From Gracilibacillus boraciitolerans JCM 21714 (GTDB taxonomy: Bacteria; Bacillota; Bacilli; Bacillales; Amphibacillaceae): 64,000 bases of DNA. The position numbers and the translations under genes were made by a program. How positions within the stretch are numbered: the first letter of the stretch is position 1; each line of letters opens with the position of its first letter. The notes below the pieces were generated by a model that ran no database searches, was not told where the DNA came from, and worked only from the letters and a program-made list of their open reading frames with translations. Shown piece by piece: positions 1 to 14,346 of the stretch. The DNA lies in contig NZ_BAVS01000005.1 in the NCBI RefSeq assembly GCF_000521485.1, positions 62,001 to 126,000 on the forward strand. Direction: 5' to 3'.

Positions 1-253
<253 letters not shown>

Positions 254-511
254 CTATTTCAGTACCATGCTCTGATTTATCTCATTATTTTATTTTTATT
301 ATATATTTTTGCAGTAGATTTCTATGTTAGTATGATATTGAATACCTCTAATTATATATAATAACATAAAATGGAGAATGCCGTATACAACTTTCCATAA
401 AATTTGTCAATTTTTTTAAAAAATTGTTGGAATTTATCTTATCTTAATTTTATGGGATAGGGATCATATGTAAGGAAGAGTATATTTGAATTAGAGAGGA
501 ATCATTCTTGT

Positions 512-802
512 TTATTTGGTGATGAGTTGTTCTGCTTCTTGTGGCGCGTTTTTTCCATGCAGTTTATATTTCATTTTAGTTGCTTCACCGCCTCGCAGAT
601 GACGTATTGCTTTATGGTGGGTTAGAATCGTTTTTACTTCATTTGCAAGTTCAGGATGTATTTCTGGTAAGCGTTCTGTCAAATCTTTATGAACCGTGCT
701 TTTTGAGACTCCGAATTCTTTGGCAATTACTCGAACTGTTTTTTTTGTTTCGATAATATACCTGCCAATCTTTAATGTTCTTTCTCTGATGTAGTCATGC
801 AC
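512..802 (-). CDS. spoIIID: SpoIIID sporulation transcription factor
   Basis: Small DNA-binding regulator of the mother cell during sporulation. The open frame extends further upstream, but a GTG at 802 with GGGAGG eight bases before it gives HDYIRERTLKIGRYI, matching the family N-terminus, so that start was chosen (96 residues). The helix-turn-helix is visible as TVRVIAKEFGVSKSTVHKDL at about residues 22-41, followed by the basic helix HHKAIRHLRGGEATK. It sits just upstream of mbl, as in B. subtilis. No length or frame anomaly is seen. Confidence 0.95.
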   Translation of the reverse strand: MHDYIRERTLKIGRYIIETKKTVRVIAKEFGVSKSTVHKDLTERLPEIHPELANEVKTILTHHKAIRHLRGGEATKMKYKLHGKNAPQEAEQLITK

Positions 803-1320
803 TTCACTCGCCTCCCAAAAGTTGTCAGTCCAAGGTGTGAACAGAGACAAGTACTATATACAATTATTCACCCATGATAAAACGATCACATCCTCACCCC
901 CCCAGACAAAATAAAAGATAATTTGTATCATCATATTATCGTTAGAGAGGCAATATGACAGATACTTTCAGGACGGTGTGAGTAGGACAAGTATAAAGGG
1001 TAGGGATATATCAAATATTTTCCACCACAATGCTGATATGATAAGTAGCATAACTCGCAGTAACTAATGTAGCAGAACCTATAAATCAAAGTAGTCATCT
1101 TGAAAGGAAGTATATGCGTAATAGTCGCTTCAGTTAGTGAACATTATCTTTTTGTTATGCAATTAAAAATCCGAACGTTTACAAATTTTGATTGCTTAAT
1201 TTGTACTCGTTCGGATTTTACTTTTATCAGATAAATTTTGTCCCCCCCGCTTCTTTCAACCAATATCGCCATAATCTGGATCTGAACTGTTTAGTTTGAC
1301 CATGATCTACTCTGCTCCTA
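803..1320. other. Non-coding gap upstream of spoIIID
   Basis: About 520 bases without a convincing gene. It holds the spoIIID promoter region with a C7 run near 897, a degenerate stretch around 1099-1140 resembling the left end of the palindromic element at 54.4 kb (TTGAAAGGA...ATATGCGTAATA), a strong hairpin at 1164-1220, and an open frame of 44 codons at 1227-1358 that overlaps the end of the AimR-like gene. Confidence 0.6.
1164..1220 (-). terminator. Rho-independent terminator of the AimR-like gene
   Basis: Arms AAAATCCGAACG and CGTTCGGATTTT pair perfectly, with an inner pair ACAAATT/AATTTGT, followed on the minus strand by a T-rich tail. The flank CGGATTTTACTTTTATCA is shared with hairpins near 33.36 and 54.62 kb. 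Confidence 0.75.
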
Positions 1321-2367
1321 TTACCATATTTTTCTATATATGCAGGCCTTCTGAAGCTCTAAGAGGTAATTTCGCAAAAAATGATCATTTCTTATTTCCA
1401 TAAATTGTTGATACGAATGGATAAAATAGTGATGATTCTTCGTAGCCAAACCTAAGTAATATTGCGCAAATGGAGTTGAGATTGACAGTTTTTCAAGCAT
1501 TTCCTTTGCTTGTTGATGATTCCCTTTTACAATTTCAAGATGTGCAGCTTCGATGGGATCATTTGTAGTCACGCCATCTATCCTGCCGAAATTTGCACAA
1601 ATAAAAGGATACGTATAATTCGAAATTTTGTCTAAGGTATCGTGATCTTGTAAGCATTTAGCTAAATAAAGAGCTTCTTCAATATGATAGAAACTAGATT
1701 CGAAGTCTTCATAAATATAACTTAGTGCTAAATCTAAATGAAGTTGGGCTTTCTGTTTGACGTGATGTGGCATTTGCAGTGCTTCATATGCATGCTTTCT
1801 AGCTAAAATTAATTCATTCCGTTTCCAATAATAGGTAAACATAATTAATTGCATTCTCTGCTTGAAGAAATTGATATAGAGTGGATTGTCGATTTGTCGC
1901 AGCTTATTTTGTACTTTATTGATATAATATCCGATGCGATCATAATGATATACGTTTACATCTATTTCCATATTCAAGAAGTATTTCAGGCACTTCAGCT
2001 CTGGATGATTAGGGGGGGAAATCGATTTCGAAATTACTCTGATTTTATGAGTTGGTTTACCATTTCGTAAATCTAGCATAAACTGATACAATTTCGCTGC
2101 TTCTCTATTTAACTCATTCGAACTATGATTATTATGTTCAATAAAGTAGATTAATTCTGGATGACAACGATTGATATAAAAGTACTCTAAGGCTAATCGC
2201 TTGTCAAGATCAGAATGACTATGAAACAAAAATTCCTTAGCAATCTTTAACTCGGTTGCTTCATCGTTATCTAAGCTAATCATCGTTAGAAATTGCGGAA
2301 ATTGGAGTTGTTTATCTGATTCAAGATATTCCATAATTATTCTAGAAATTCCGTTTATTTTTTCCAT
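1321..2367 (-). CDS. AimR-like TPR receptor protein without HTH
   Basis: 348-residue helical protein resembling the arbitrium (lysis-lysogeny peptide) receptor AimR of SPbeta-group phages over its TPR region. The signature is FTYYWKRNELILARKHAY near residue 180, then a run of TPR-like helices ending TPFAQYYLGLATKNHHYFIHS. The second copy at 40.2 kb has the same plan (YHWKRNELILSRKYGY; TPFQQYYLGQAKQD). Phage AimR is near 385 residues and begins with a DNA-binding helix-turn-helix; this protein begins at the point where that domain would end, so it probably cannot bind DNA the same way. No AimP-like peptide gene with a signal sequence follows. A PP pair near residue 117 comes from a seven-base G/C tract at 2012-2018. 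A role in peptide sensing is inference. Confidence 0.65.
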   Translation of the reverse strand: MEKINGISRIIMEYLESDKQLQFPQFLTMISLDNDEATELKIAKEFLFHSHSDLDKRLALEYFYINRCHPELIYFIEHNNHSSNELNREAAKLYQFMLDLRNGKPTHKIRVISKSISPPNHPELKCLKYFLNMEIDVNVYHYDRIGYYINKVQNKLRQIDNPLYINFFKQRMQLIMFTYYWKRNELILARKHAYEALQMPHHVKQKAQLHLDLALSYIYEDFESSFYHIEEALYLAKCLQDHDTLDKISNYTYPFICANFGRIDGVTTNDPIEAAHLEIVKGNHQQAKEMLEKLSISTPFAQYYLGLATKNHHYFIHSYQQFMEIRNDHFLRNYLLELQKACIYRKIW

Positions 2368-2549
2368 AAATTATCTCCTTTCACAATAATTAATTATTTC
2401 ACATTCGAGAAATTATGCAATAGTTTTTTACTAGAATCGTTCGTCAAATTGTTGGCGATATCGACAGCTTTTGATACCTTTTATCAATTTTAGAGTAGAA
2501 AAAGTAGGAAACAGAAGGAAACATATCAGATATTATTAATTTTTTTGAC

Positions 2550-2590
2550 AAAAAAGCAACTCCCCCCACCTTTTCATTTGGCAGGGAGTA
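2550..2590 (-). terminator. Terminator of spoIIQ
   Basis: Minus-strand inverted repeat ACTCCCTGCC / GGTGGGG..AGT followed by GCTTTTTT. The G run in the 3' arm is six long here; pairing is cleaner with four. Confidence 0.7.
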
Positions 2591-2595
2591 TATTG

Positions 2596-3459
2596 TTACG
2601 CATGTTCCATCGCGCTAGATGATTGATTTCCGCTGTCTGTTTCGTTTGCTTCATCTTCATCTTCTTGCTTATTTTCATTTTCATCTGCATTTTCTTCTGT
2701 GCCTTGATCAGTATCTTCTTCTGTAGCTTCCTTGTCTTTCTCTGACTGATCAGGTGCTACAATTTTATGAATAGGCTGATTGATAAAGTTTTCCGGATTG
2801 ACAGGAATTCCGTCTTTTCTTACTTCAAAATGTACATGAACCCCCCCATTATCCTTACCCATCATATTCTGTCCAGCCGTACCGATTGTCTCACCTTGTT
2901 TCAATTGACTTCCTTCTTCTACTAATACCTCACCTAAACTTGCGTAATAAGTGGTAAGTCCTTCTTCGTGTTCCATCTTCACCACATTGCCAAGAAGTGG
3001 ATCCTGTTCGATTTCCGCAATTTTACCTGATAAGGAAGCTTTTACATCAAATGACTGTTGATCAGACGTTGAGATTGCAATTCCATCACTTTGATAAAAT
3101 TTGTTTTGATGTAAAATAAGCGCTTGTTCTTGATCTGCTGCATCTGCTCCATAATCATAAAATTTGGTCACAATTTCTACTTGCAGGTCTTCTGGAACTG
3201 GCATCATCAATACTTCCTGTTGTTGCATTACCGTTGTTGCATCTTCCTGATCTTGACCTTCTTGATCCCCCCCTGCTAAATCATTTAATTGATTTTCCAT
3301 ATCTTCTGCGATATTAGGTGCCTGATTAATAGCATTCTGATACCATAATACACCTGTCAAAAGTAGAGCAGCTACCGCTAGATATACAGCAGGAAAAAAC
3401 CATTTTTTCTTGAATACACGTTTCCAGCTTTTTTTTGAAACGTTTTTGTTTTCCTCCAT
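2596..3459 (-). CDS. spoIIQ: SpoIIQ forespore engulfment protein (M23 fold)
   Basis: Forespore membrane protein that joins SpoIIIAH across the intermembrane space during engulfment. 287 residues: cytoplasmic basic start, one membrane segment at about 20-40 (WFFPAVYLAVAALLLTGVLW), then a LytM/M23 domain ending GGVHVHFEVRKDGIPVNPENF. The first metal-ligand motif HxxxD is replaced by SDGIAIS, so a peptidase is not expected, as in B. subtilis SpoIIQ. The C-terminus is a long Glu/Asp-rich tail. RBS GAGGTGATG precedes the ATG. Two Gly-Gly pairs (LAGGDQ and NGGVHVHF) arise from C7 runs at 3268-3274 and 2841-2847; relatives have a single Gly at the second. Confidence 0.9.
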   Translation of the reverse strand: MEENKNVSKKSWKRVFKKKWFFPAVYLAVAALLLTGVLWYQNAINQAPNIAEDMENQLNDLAGGDQEGQDQEDATTVMQQQEVLMMPVPEDLQVEIVTKFYDYGADAADQEQALILHQNKFYQSDGIAISTSDQQSFDVKASLSGKIAEIEQDPLLGNVVKMEHEEGLTTYYASLGEVLVEEGSQLKQGETIGTAGQNMMGKDNGGVHVHFEVRKDGIPVNPENFINQPIHKIVAPDQSEKDKEATEEDTDQGTEENADENENKQEDEDEANETDSGNQSSSAMEHA

Positions 3460-3526
3460 TATGCATCACCTCAGCTACCATTGTGATCAAATAGAGGTAA
3501 AATTATACATAGTTTTGAGAATTTTC

Positions 3527-4585
3527 TTATTTTTTTACTAAAAGTGCCGGTGTTGCTTGTTCTAACGTACTAATTTGCGTACCTTGATAATAATATCCGA
3601 CAATTTCTGAATAGGTTTTACCTTCCTGTGCCATTCCGTTTGCGCCATATTGGCTCATCCCTACCCCATGACCGTACCCTTTTGTGGTAAATACGAAATG
3701 ATCATTTTTTTGTAATCGTAAAATCATTGGATGGAAGCTGAAGATGATCACGAACGTCACGTCCAGTAAATGTTTCCCCCCCAATGGTTGCAGTTGCTAC
3801 TCGTTGACCTTCTGTTCTTGTTAATTGAAAATCTCCAATTTGATTCGAGAGGTCGATGTTTAATTTTGCTTCCAGTTCTGCTCTTGTAAAGATCTTCTGA
3901 TCAATAAACTTAGGAGAAACTTCTTCATCCCATGGGCTTTTAACAGATCGTAAATAAGGTAGTTCTCCTTCCCAGTAATCTTCAGAATTTTCCGTGTAGC
4001 CGTTACTGGTTGAAAAGAAGGATGCGGTAATTGGTTCATTACTGTACGTTATAATTTGTCCTTGGGTAGCTGTAACTGCTCCCATAATTTTATCCATTTT
4101 CCAATGGTAATCACTGCCCCCCATATTTGCCTTAATTCATCCGTGCTTTTATATACCTGATGTTCAACAGTGTCTTTCACATCTGCGTCACCTGGGAGCT
4201 TATCTGTGTTCTCCTGCATAAGAAATTTAATGATGAAGGTTCGTGCTGCAAGTGCCTGTGCCTTTAATGCCTCCATTTCAAAATCAGCTGGCATTTCGGA
4301 TGCAATGACATGTGCTACATATTCCTCTAATGGAATTTGTTCGACTTCATTTTTAGCAGTGCGGAGAACACCGACATCAAAAGGAGATTCTAATGCTGCT
4401 ATTTCTTCTTTAGCTGGTGTGTCGTTATTTACTGTTTCGATCGATGCCTGGATCATTTGATCACTCTTAAATGGTATAACGATTATAGTCGGGATCACAA
4501 ACATCAATGTTAATAATGCAATAATTCCAAGTAGCAGTGGCCATTTCCAATTGGCTTGTTGATTATTTTGCTTCCATTTTGACAT
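3527..4585 (-). CDS. spoIID: SpoIID peptidoglycan lytic protein, two frame breaks
   Basis: Membrane-anchored lytic transglycosylase needed for engulfment, working with SpoIIM and SpoIIP. Signal anchor near residues 18-38 ([20 protein letters not shown]), then [31 protein letters not shown], the catalytic-type core, [16 protein letters not shown], and [17 protein letters not shown] near the end, all typical. Two frame breaks: G6 at 4117-4122 where four G restore W-G-S-D-Y-H-W, and a T7 run at 3705-3711 where six restore ...T-I-T-K-N-D-H-F-V-F. All family motifs survive, so sequence error is likelier than a dead gene. Followed by spoIIQ in the same direction. Confidence 0.85.
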
Positions 4586-4756
4586 GAATAACCTCCTCTA
4601 TCTCTTTCGTACTTCTACTCTATCTTATTCACTAAAATAGAAGATTAGAACTTAAAGAAATGAGCTAAACACATGTAGGTAGAAAGCGAAGAAATGTTTC
4701 AAATATCTTACTATTTTCACCACAATTACGCTGCAAAACAGTTGTTTTTTTAATAG

Positions 4757-4795
4757 AAAAAAGAGGACTAGCCTAGTAGCTGTCCTCTTGCATAT
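4757..4795 (-). terminator. Terminator of murAA
   Basis: Minus strand AAGAGGACAGCTA / TAGTCCTCTT with a following T run; it lies immediately after the murAA stop. Confidence 0.85.
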
Positions 4796-4796
4796 C

Positions 4797-6116
4797 TTAG
4801 TGCACTTCTATTTGTTTGTGTGCCATGTCCTGTTCTGTAACAAAAGCAGTTTCCATCTGATTTACTCGCTCAATATCAGCTCCGAGCTTTGCGAATTTCT
4901 CTGTAATATCAACATATCCGCGATCAATATGATAAAGTGACGTCACTCTCGTATATCCTTCAGCCACTAATCCAGCCAATATAAGAGCTGCTCCTGCACG
5001 TAAATCTGTTGCAGCAACTTCTGCACCCTGTAAATTCACTGGACCTTCCACAATCACGCTACGTCCTTCTATCTTCAATTTCGCATTCATACGACGAAAC
5101 TCTTCCACATGCATAAAACGGTTTTCAAATACGGTTTCTGTTATGACACTCGTACCTGATGCCTGAAGCATAAGTGACATCATTTGAGACTGCATATCCG
5201 TAGGAAAACCAGGATGTGGCAATGTTTTAACATCTGTTGCATGTAAGGTTTTTGGTCCGATTACCCTTATGCCATTTTTTTCTTCTAAAACACGAACACC
5301 CATTTCTTCCATTTTTGATACTAACGCACGAAGGTGTTCCATCTCGGCATTTTCTATTAAAACATTACCTCGCGTAATTGCAGCAGCAACCATGAATGTG
5401 CCTGCTTCAATCCGGTCTGGGATAATCGTATGTTCTGCTCCATACAATTGGTCAACACCCTCAATTTTAATGGTTTCCGTTCCAGCGCCCACAATACGTG
5501 CACCCATTTTATTAAGATAATTTGCTAAATCTACTATTTCAGGTTCTTTAGCCGCATTTTCGATGATAGATTTTCCTTTTGCTAGTGCAGCTGCCATCAT
5601 AATATTTTCAGTGGCGCCCACACTAGGCATATCTAGATATATTTTTGCTCCAAATAGTCTTCCTTTTGTGGAAACCTCTACAAAACCATTACCGACATGG
5701 ACATTGGCGCCCATTGCTTCAAATCCTTTTAAGTGTAAATCAATTGGACGTGATCCAATTGCACAACCACCTGGTAAAGCTACTTTCGCATGACCATAAC
5801 GTGCTAAAAGAGGCCCTAAAACTAATACAGATGCTCTCATTTTACGGACATATTCAAAAGGGGGGGCTTCTGTTAATAAAGGTTTAGTTGCATCCACTGT
5901 AACCGTGTTTCCAACGTAAGAAACTTCTGCGTTCATATGTTTTATAACTTGATTAATTGTTTGTACATCTGCAAGTGCAGGTACTTCATGTATTATGCTT
6001 ATTCCTTTGCTCGCAATTATGCTTGCAGCGATGACAGGTAGTACGGCATTTTTAGCACCTTCTATTTTAACAGTACCATTTAATTGCCTCCCACCACGAA
6101 CGATGATATTCTCCAA
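4797..6116 (-). CDS. murAA: UDP-N-acetylglucosamine 1-carboxyvinyltransferase (MurA1)
   Basis: Transfers enolpyruvate from PEP to UDP-GlcNAc, the first committed step of peptidoglycan synthesis, in the cytoplasm. 439 residues, normal length. [12 protein letters not shown] at 17-28, the catalytic cysteine in [12 protein letters not shown] at about residue 118, and [11 protein letters not shown] near 305 are all present. Relatives have [13 protein letters not shown]; here EAPPFEYV carries an extra Pro, encoded by G7 at 5860-5866. Lies between ywmB and spoIID as in B. subtilis. A second MurA lies at 29.7-31.0 kb. Confidence 0.96.
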   Translation of the reverse strand: MENIIVRGGRQLNGTVKIEGAKNAVLPVIAASIIASKGISIIHEVPALADVQTINQVIKHMNAEVSYVGNTVTVDATKPLLTEAPPFEYVRKMRASVLVLGPLLARYGHAKVALPGGCAIGSRPIDLHLKGFEAMGANVHVGNGFVEVSTKGRLFGAKIYLDMPSVGATENIMMAAALAKGKSIIENAAKEPEIVDLANYLNKMGARIVGAGTETIKIEGVDQLYGAEHTIIPDRIEAGTFMVAAAITRGNVLIENAEMEHLRALVSKMEEMGVRVLEEKNGIRVIGPKTLHATDVKTLPHPGFPTDMQSQMMSLMLQASGTSVITETVFENRFMHVEEFRRMNAKLKIEGRSVIVEGPVNLQGAEVAATDLRAGAALILAGLVAEGYTRVTSLYHIDRGYVDITEKFAKLGADIERVNQMETAFVTEQDMAHKQIEVH

Positions 6117-6151
6117 GGCTCATTCTCCTCTATAGTCCATATTCATTATTA

Positions 6152-6856
6152 TTAATATTCATTTATTAGGATAGGTGTTCCTATTGTGACATTTGTTCTG
6201 TCCCCTAATCCTGCTCTTACAGCTATCTGTATATTAAATTCTTTTTCATCCTGTTGTATCGTATCTGTCCATTTCTTTGTGTAGCCCGTCCACGTATAAA
6301 AATTATTTTCTTTTGTTTCGTCGATTATTGACATTTTTAATGTTGAATTTACAATATTTATAAAACGCACAATATCTATGATATCATTTTTCCATGCCTC
6401 TATACAAGAGAAAGTTTGGGCATTCTTTGTAAATAAGTCAGAAGTAATTGTATTCATTCGTTTTTTGTATGCTTCTAGTACTTCTGTCGTTGTTTTAGAT
6501 GACTCGATTATATAAATCACCTGATAAGTGTTTTGCATATTTGCTTTCACTAATAATATCTGTTCGTTAAAACCTCCTGTTTCTTGGGTGTCTTTAGTAA
6601 ATGTAATATGGGATTTATTTTTAGTCACACTCATTTGATACCCTTTAAGATGATCTTTAAACTGATTTATATTATTAATTTCTCTAGTTTCCTTTATAAT
6701 AGTTTGCCATTTTAATAGATTTAAGTTTTGCTGATCAACAAGTTCCAGCATATCCTCTATTTGCTTAACATTATTAGTGTCTTTATGGGACTCTACATGC
6801 AACGCAAAAATGCTACTCCATGTGAATAAAAATAAAAATAAAAATAAATACTTCAT
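6152..6856 (-). CDS. ywmB: YwmB-family secreted protein
   Basis: Protein of unknown function of the YwmB (DUF1779) family. The ATG at 6856 is preceded by GGAG eight bases upstream; an in-frame GTG at 6865 abuts the ribosome site and was not used. An N-terminal signal peptide (MKYLFLFLFLFTWSSIFAL) is followed by an alpha/beta region of about 210 residues. The synteny ywzB-ywmB-murAA supports the assignment. Nothing is known that would fix its job. Confidence 0.75.
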   Translation of the reverse strand: MKYLFLFLFLFTWSSIFALHVESHKDTNNVKQIEDMLELVDQQNLNLLKWQTIIKETREINNINQFKDHLKGYQMSVTKNKSHITFTKDTQETGGFNEQILLVKANMQNTYQVIYIIESSKTTTEVLEAYKKRMNTITSDLFTKNAQTFSCIEAWKNDIIDIVRFINIVNSTLKMSIIDETKENNFYTWTGYTKKWTDTIQQDEKEFNIQIAVRAGLGDRTNVTIGTPILINEY

Positions 6857-6922
6857 TTCCCGCACTCCTTTTTTACTTCAAGTATGAGCAGGGAATGAAT
6901 TATTTATACGTATGTATGCTAT

Positions 6923-7156
6923 TTAAAATAAGTATATTAATTGTTGGGCCCATTGCAGGAAATCTAAAAAGAAGTTACTTACGGTGGAACCAATTGCAAT
7001 GGTGATAAATATAATTAATATTCTAGCTTCGAACACTTTATGTTTACGGAATAATTCGTCAAAGTTAAGTGATTGTAACACTTGCCAGGTAATGATAACA
7101 AAAATTAAGTGTGACAGCATTCCAATTAATCCTTCTTGCGCTAAAGTCTGCATCAT
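6923..7156 (-). CDS. ywzB: DUF1146 small membrane protein YwzB
   Basis: 77 residues, two membrane segments (LIGMLSHLIFVIITWQVL and ILIIFITIAIGSTVSNFFLD) joined by a charged loop. Matches the DUF1146 family, which normally lies between atpC and murAA as here. Function unknown. RBS GAGGG precedes the first ATG. Confidence 0.85.
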   Translation of the reverse strand: MMQTLAQEGLIGMLSHLIFVIITWQVLQSLNFDELFRKHKVFEARILIIFITIAIGSTVSNFFLDFLQWAQQLIYLF

Positions 7157-7391
7157 ATGAATCCCTCTTTTTTATCTAGTTTCCTTTATTCTAACATATA
7201 TAGGGGGGGTGATTCGTCCTTATTTGATATTTCCCGGGAAATGTAATTAAGAACTGTGTCAAAATGTGATTTTCATTTTGTTATTTCTACTCAATATATA
7301 CCTTCTTGACATTTTTTTGTATATAAGAAAAACTTTAAAAATCATCCGGTCTTTATCATTAACATAAGTAATGTGCTCTAACTACTATGTA

Positions 7392-7460
7392 AAATTCGGA
7401 ATTGTGCAATTCGGGAAAATGCCATGGAAAGGGAAGTGGGCAGCCGGAGCGGCGGTCTCC
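7392..7460. repeat. Truncated copy of the palindromic element
   Basis: GGAAAGGGAAGTGGGCAGCC then GGAGCGGC matches the right arm of the elements near 33.2 and 54.5 kb. The left arm and inner hairpin are missing. Confidence 0.65.
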
Positions 7461-7533
7461 TCTATACTTACATATCAAAATGACTACTACAATAACAAAG
7501 TAAAGCTGCTTATTTACTTTCCTATTTTATTAC

Positions 7534-7580
7534 AAAAAAAGGACCGGCACTTTATCCTGTTGGATGGTGGCGGTCCTTTT
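7534..7580 (-). terminator. Terminator of the atp operon
   Basis: Minus strand AAAAGGACCGCCAC / GTGCCGGTCCTTTTTTT directly after atpC. Confidence 0.9.
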
Positions 7581-7582
7581 GC

Positions 7583-7993
<411 letters not shown>

Positions 7994-8013
7994 TTAGGCT
8001 TGATAAACTCGGA

Positions 8014-8054
8014 AAAAGGCAGTGGGACATAAAAAAACTGTCCCCCGTGTCCCT

Positions 8055-8056
<2 letters not shown>
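8014..8056. repeat. GGGACA/TGTCCC hairpin repeat, copy 1
   Basis: The atpD-atpC spacer reads GTGGGACAT...TGTCCCCCGTGTCCC, an inverted repeat similar to those at 22.15 and 27.47 kb. It may be an intra-operon hairpin. It contains a C5 run. Confidence 0.6.
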
Positions 8057-9473
<1,417 letters not shown>

Positions 9474-9502
9474 CTAATTGATTACCTAGCATATCTTTAT
9501 TT

Positions 9503-10372
<870 letters not shown>

Positions 10373-10430
10373 TCACCGCCTTTTCCTAAAAGGTTGACGA
10401 TCGTTTGTTGCGATCTATGGAACAGGATTT

Positions 10431-11954
<1,524 letters not shown>

Positions 11955-11973
11955 TCACCCCCCCTATCGTTTC

Positions 11974-12516
11974 CTAATTTACTGTTACAATTTGACGTTC
12001 CAAACGATCCAGTTTTCCTTTAACAGAGCCATCATATATCGTGTTATCGACTTTGATTTTTACTCCACCAATAATCTCAGGATCAATTTGATTATCTATT
12101 TTTAATTCTTTTACATTAAGTTTTTTAGTAAAGACTTGGGAAATTTCTTCTTTTTCTGCATCTGTTAATGCACGAACTGAAAAGACTGTTGCTTGTTTTA
12201 TTCCGTTAGCTTCATTGGCAAAAGAAATAAAGTGATCGACTACATCTGGAATAATTTCTTCATTGTGACGATCTACAAGTAACGAAAGTGTATGTAATAC
12301 ATCCTTCGAAAAGCCTGCGAATGCTTCGTTAAGAAGCTGTTTTTTCTCTTTAACATTTACTTTTGGATGCTGTAAGAATGGAAGAATTTCTTGATTTGTT
12401 TGAAAAACTTCCTTCACAGTAGTTAATTCTGTTTCCAGGAAATCAATCGTTTCTTTTTCGACAGCGATTTGGAAAAGAGCTTCTGCATATCGTTTTGCTA
12501 CATTTGTATTACTCAT
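11974..12516 (-). CDS. atpH: ATP synthase delta subunit
   Basis: Peripheral-stalk subunit linking F1 to subunit b, 180 residues. N-terminal helical bundle (NVAKRYAEALFQIA) and C-terminal IDPEIIGGVKIKVDNTIYDGSV are diagnostic. Its start overlaps the atpF stop by four bases, indicating translational coupling. Confidence 0.97.
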   Translation of the reverse strand: MSNTNVAKRYAEALFQIAVEKETIDFLETELTTVKEVFQTNQEILPFLQHPKVNVKEKKQLLNEAFAGFSKDVLHTLSLLVDRHNEEIIPDVVDHFISFANEANGIKQATVFSVRALTDAEKEEISQVFTKKLNVKELKIDNQIDPEIIGGVKIKVDNTIYDGSVKGKLDRLERQIVTVN

Positions 12517-13040
12517 CGCTCTTCTCCTACCTCTTTGATGTAGTCACTGATTAACTGTTCCTGGTCTTTTGCATTAATTTCTTTCTCAATCACTTTGGTA
12601 GCAATTTGTACAGATAATGTTGCCACTTGTGCCTGCAATGCTTCGATTGCTTTTTCTTTCTCACGTGTAATATCTTCTTCAGCAGACTTTTTCAAACGTG
12701 CTGCTGCTTGATTTGCTGCTTCGATAATCGCCTTTTCCTGCTCTACGCCAGCTTTTTTCGCATCTTCAATAATTTGTTGTGCTTCCTGACGTGTTGCTTT
12801 TAACTGATCATTTGCTTCTCGTGATGCTTTTTCAGCATCTGTGCGGTTTTTTTCCGCAATATCAATTTCATTCGCAATATGGTTTTCGCGTTCTTCCATT
12901 TTGTTCATCAATGGACCCCACGCGTATTTTCTTAATAACCATAATAGTGCCAAGAAACTGATAATGGCGAATAACATATTCCCACCTTGCAAACCACCAA
13001 TTTCTGCCTGAATGATGAACCCACTTTCTAAAAGTTGCAC
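12513..13040 (-). CDS. atpF: ATP synthase b subunit
   Basis: Membrane-anchored peripheral stalk, about 175 residues. One N-terminal membrane span (MLFAIISFLALLWLLRKYAW) then a long charged coiled coil. The GTG at 13040 with AAGGAG eight bases upstream was preferred over the longer open frame, which would place the start inside the ribosome site. WGPLMNK is encoded with an unexpanded G4. Confidence 0.95.
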   Translation of the reverse strand: MQLLESGFIIQAEIGGLQGGNMLFAIISFLALLWLLRKYAWGPLMNKMEERENHIANEIDIAEKNRTDAEKASREANDQLKATRQEAQQIIEDAKKAGVEQEKAIIEAANQAAARLKKSAEEDITREKEKAIEALQAQVATLSVQIATKVIEKEINAKDQEQLISDYIKEVGEER

Positions 13041-13340
13041 AGTGTTCACTCCTTCCCACAATTAGTCATCATCTATTTCTGCATTCCATTACATTTCGAA
13101 TTAAGTGCGCTGTTCGCTTTTCTTTTTCTAGCTCCGAGCGCCCAGCAACTAGCAAACTTCCTTCACCTCCGTACGATAAGTCAACATCGATTCGCTTTTA
13201 GCTCACCGTGTTTCCTTTATCTCCTTCCGGTTCAGTCCAGTTTGTACGTTGCTATTCGGGCGCTCTTCGCTTTTCTTTTTACAAAGGAATGGCGAAGGTT
13301 GTCTTAGACGATCTTCGCCATTCTATCTGATTAAGTATGA
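13041..13340. repeat. Repeat-like spacer inside the atp operon (atpE-atpF)
   Basis: An unusually long spacer for this tight operon. It contains two copies of GCTTTTCTTTTT with GAGCG/GGGCGCTC-type flanks at about 13107-13140 and 13256-13280, and an inverted repeat ATGGCGAAG.../...CTTCGCCAT at about 13288-13324. It reads as a degenerate intergenic repeat inserted between two co-transcribed genes; no coding frame was convincing. Confidence 0.55.
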
Positions 13341-13565
<225 letters not shown>

Positions 13566-13598
13566 TTAAAATGTATAAAAATATTAGATATTATTATT

Positions 13599-14332
<734 letters not shown>

Positions 14333-14346
14333 CTCACTTCCCTTTG

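Larger units (their letters stand above)
7157..7582. other. Gap between atpC and ywzB
   Basis: 426 bases with no gene. Contents are a G7 run at 7203-7209 just upstream of ywzB, a truncated palindromic element at about 7392-7460, and the atpC terminator at 7534-7580. Confidence 0.7.

Noticed and set aside
1264-1312. 15-codon ATG frame just after the AimR-like gene as an AimP peptide
   Set aside because: It lacks a signal sequence and the short C-terminal pheromone pattern, and is too short; the ribosome site is weak.
3527-4585. spoIID, atpB, prfA, argS and others as true pseudogenes
   Set aside because: All domains and catalytic residues persist after one- or two-base repair in runs, and several are essential; sequence error is the simpler reading.
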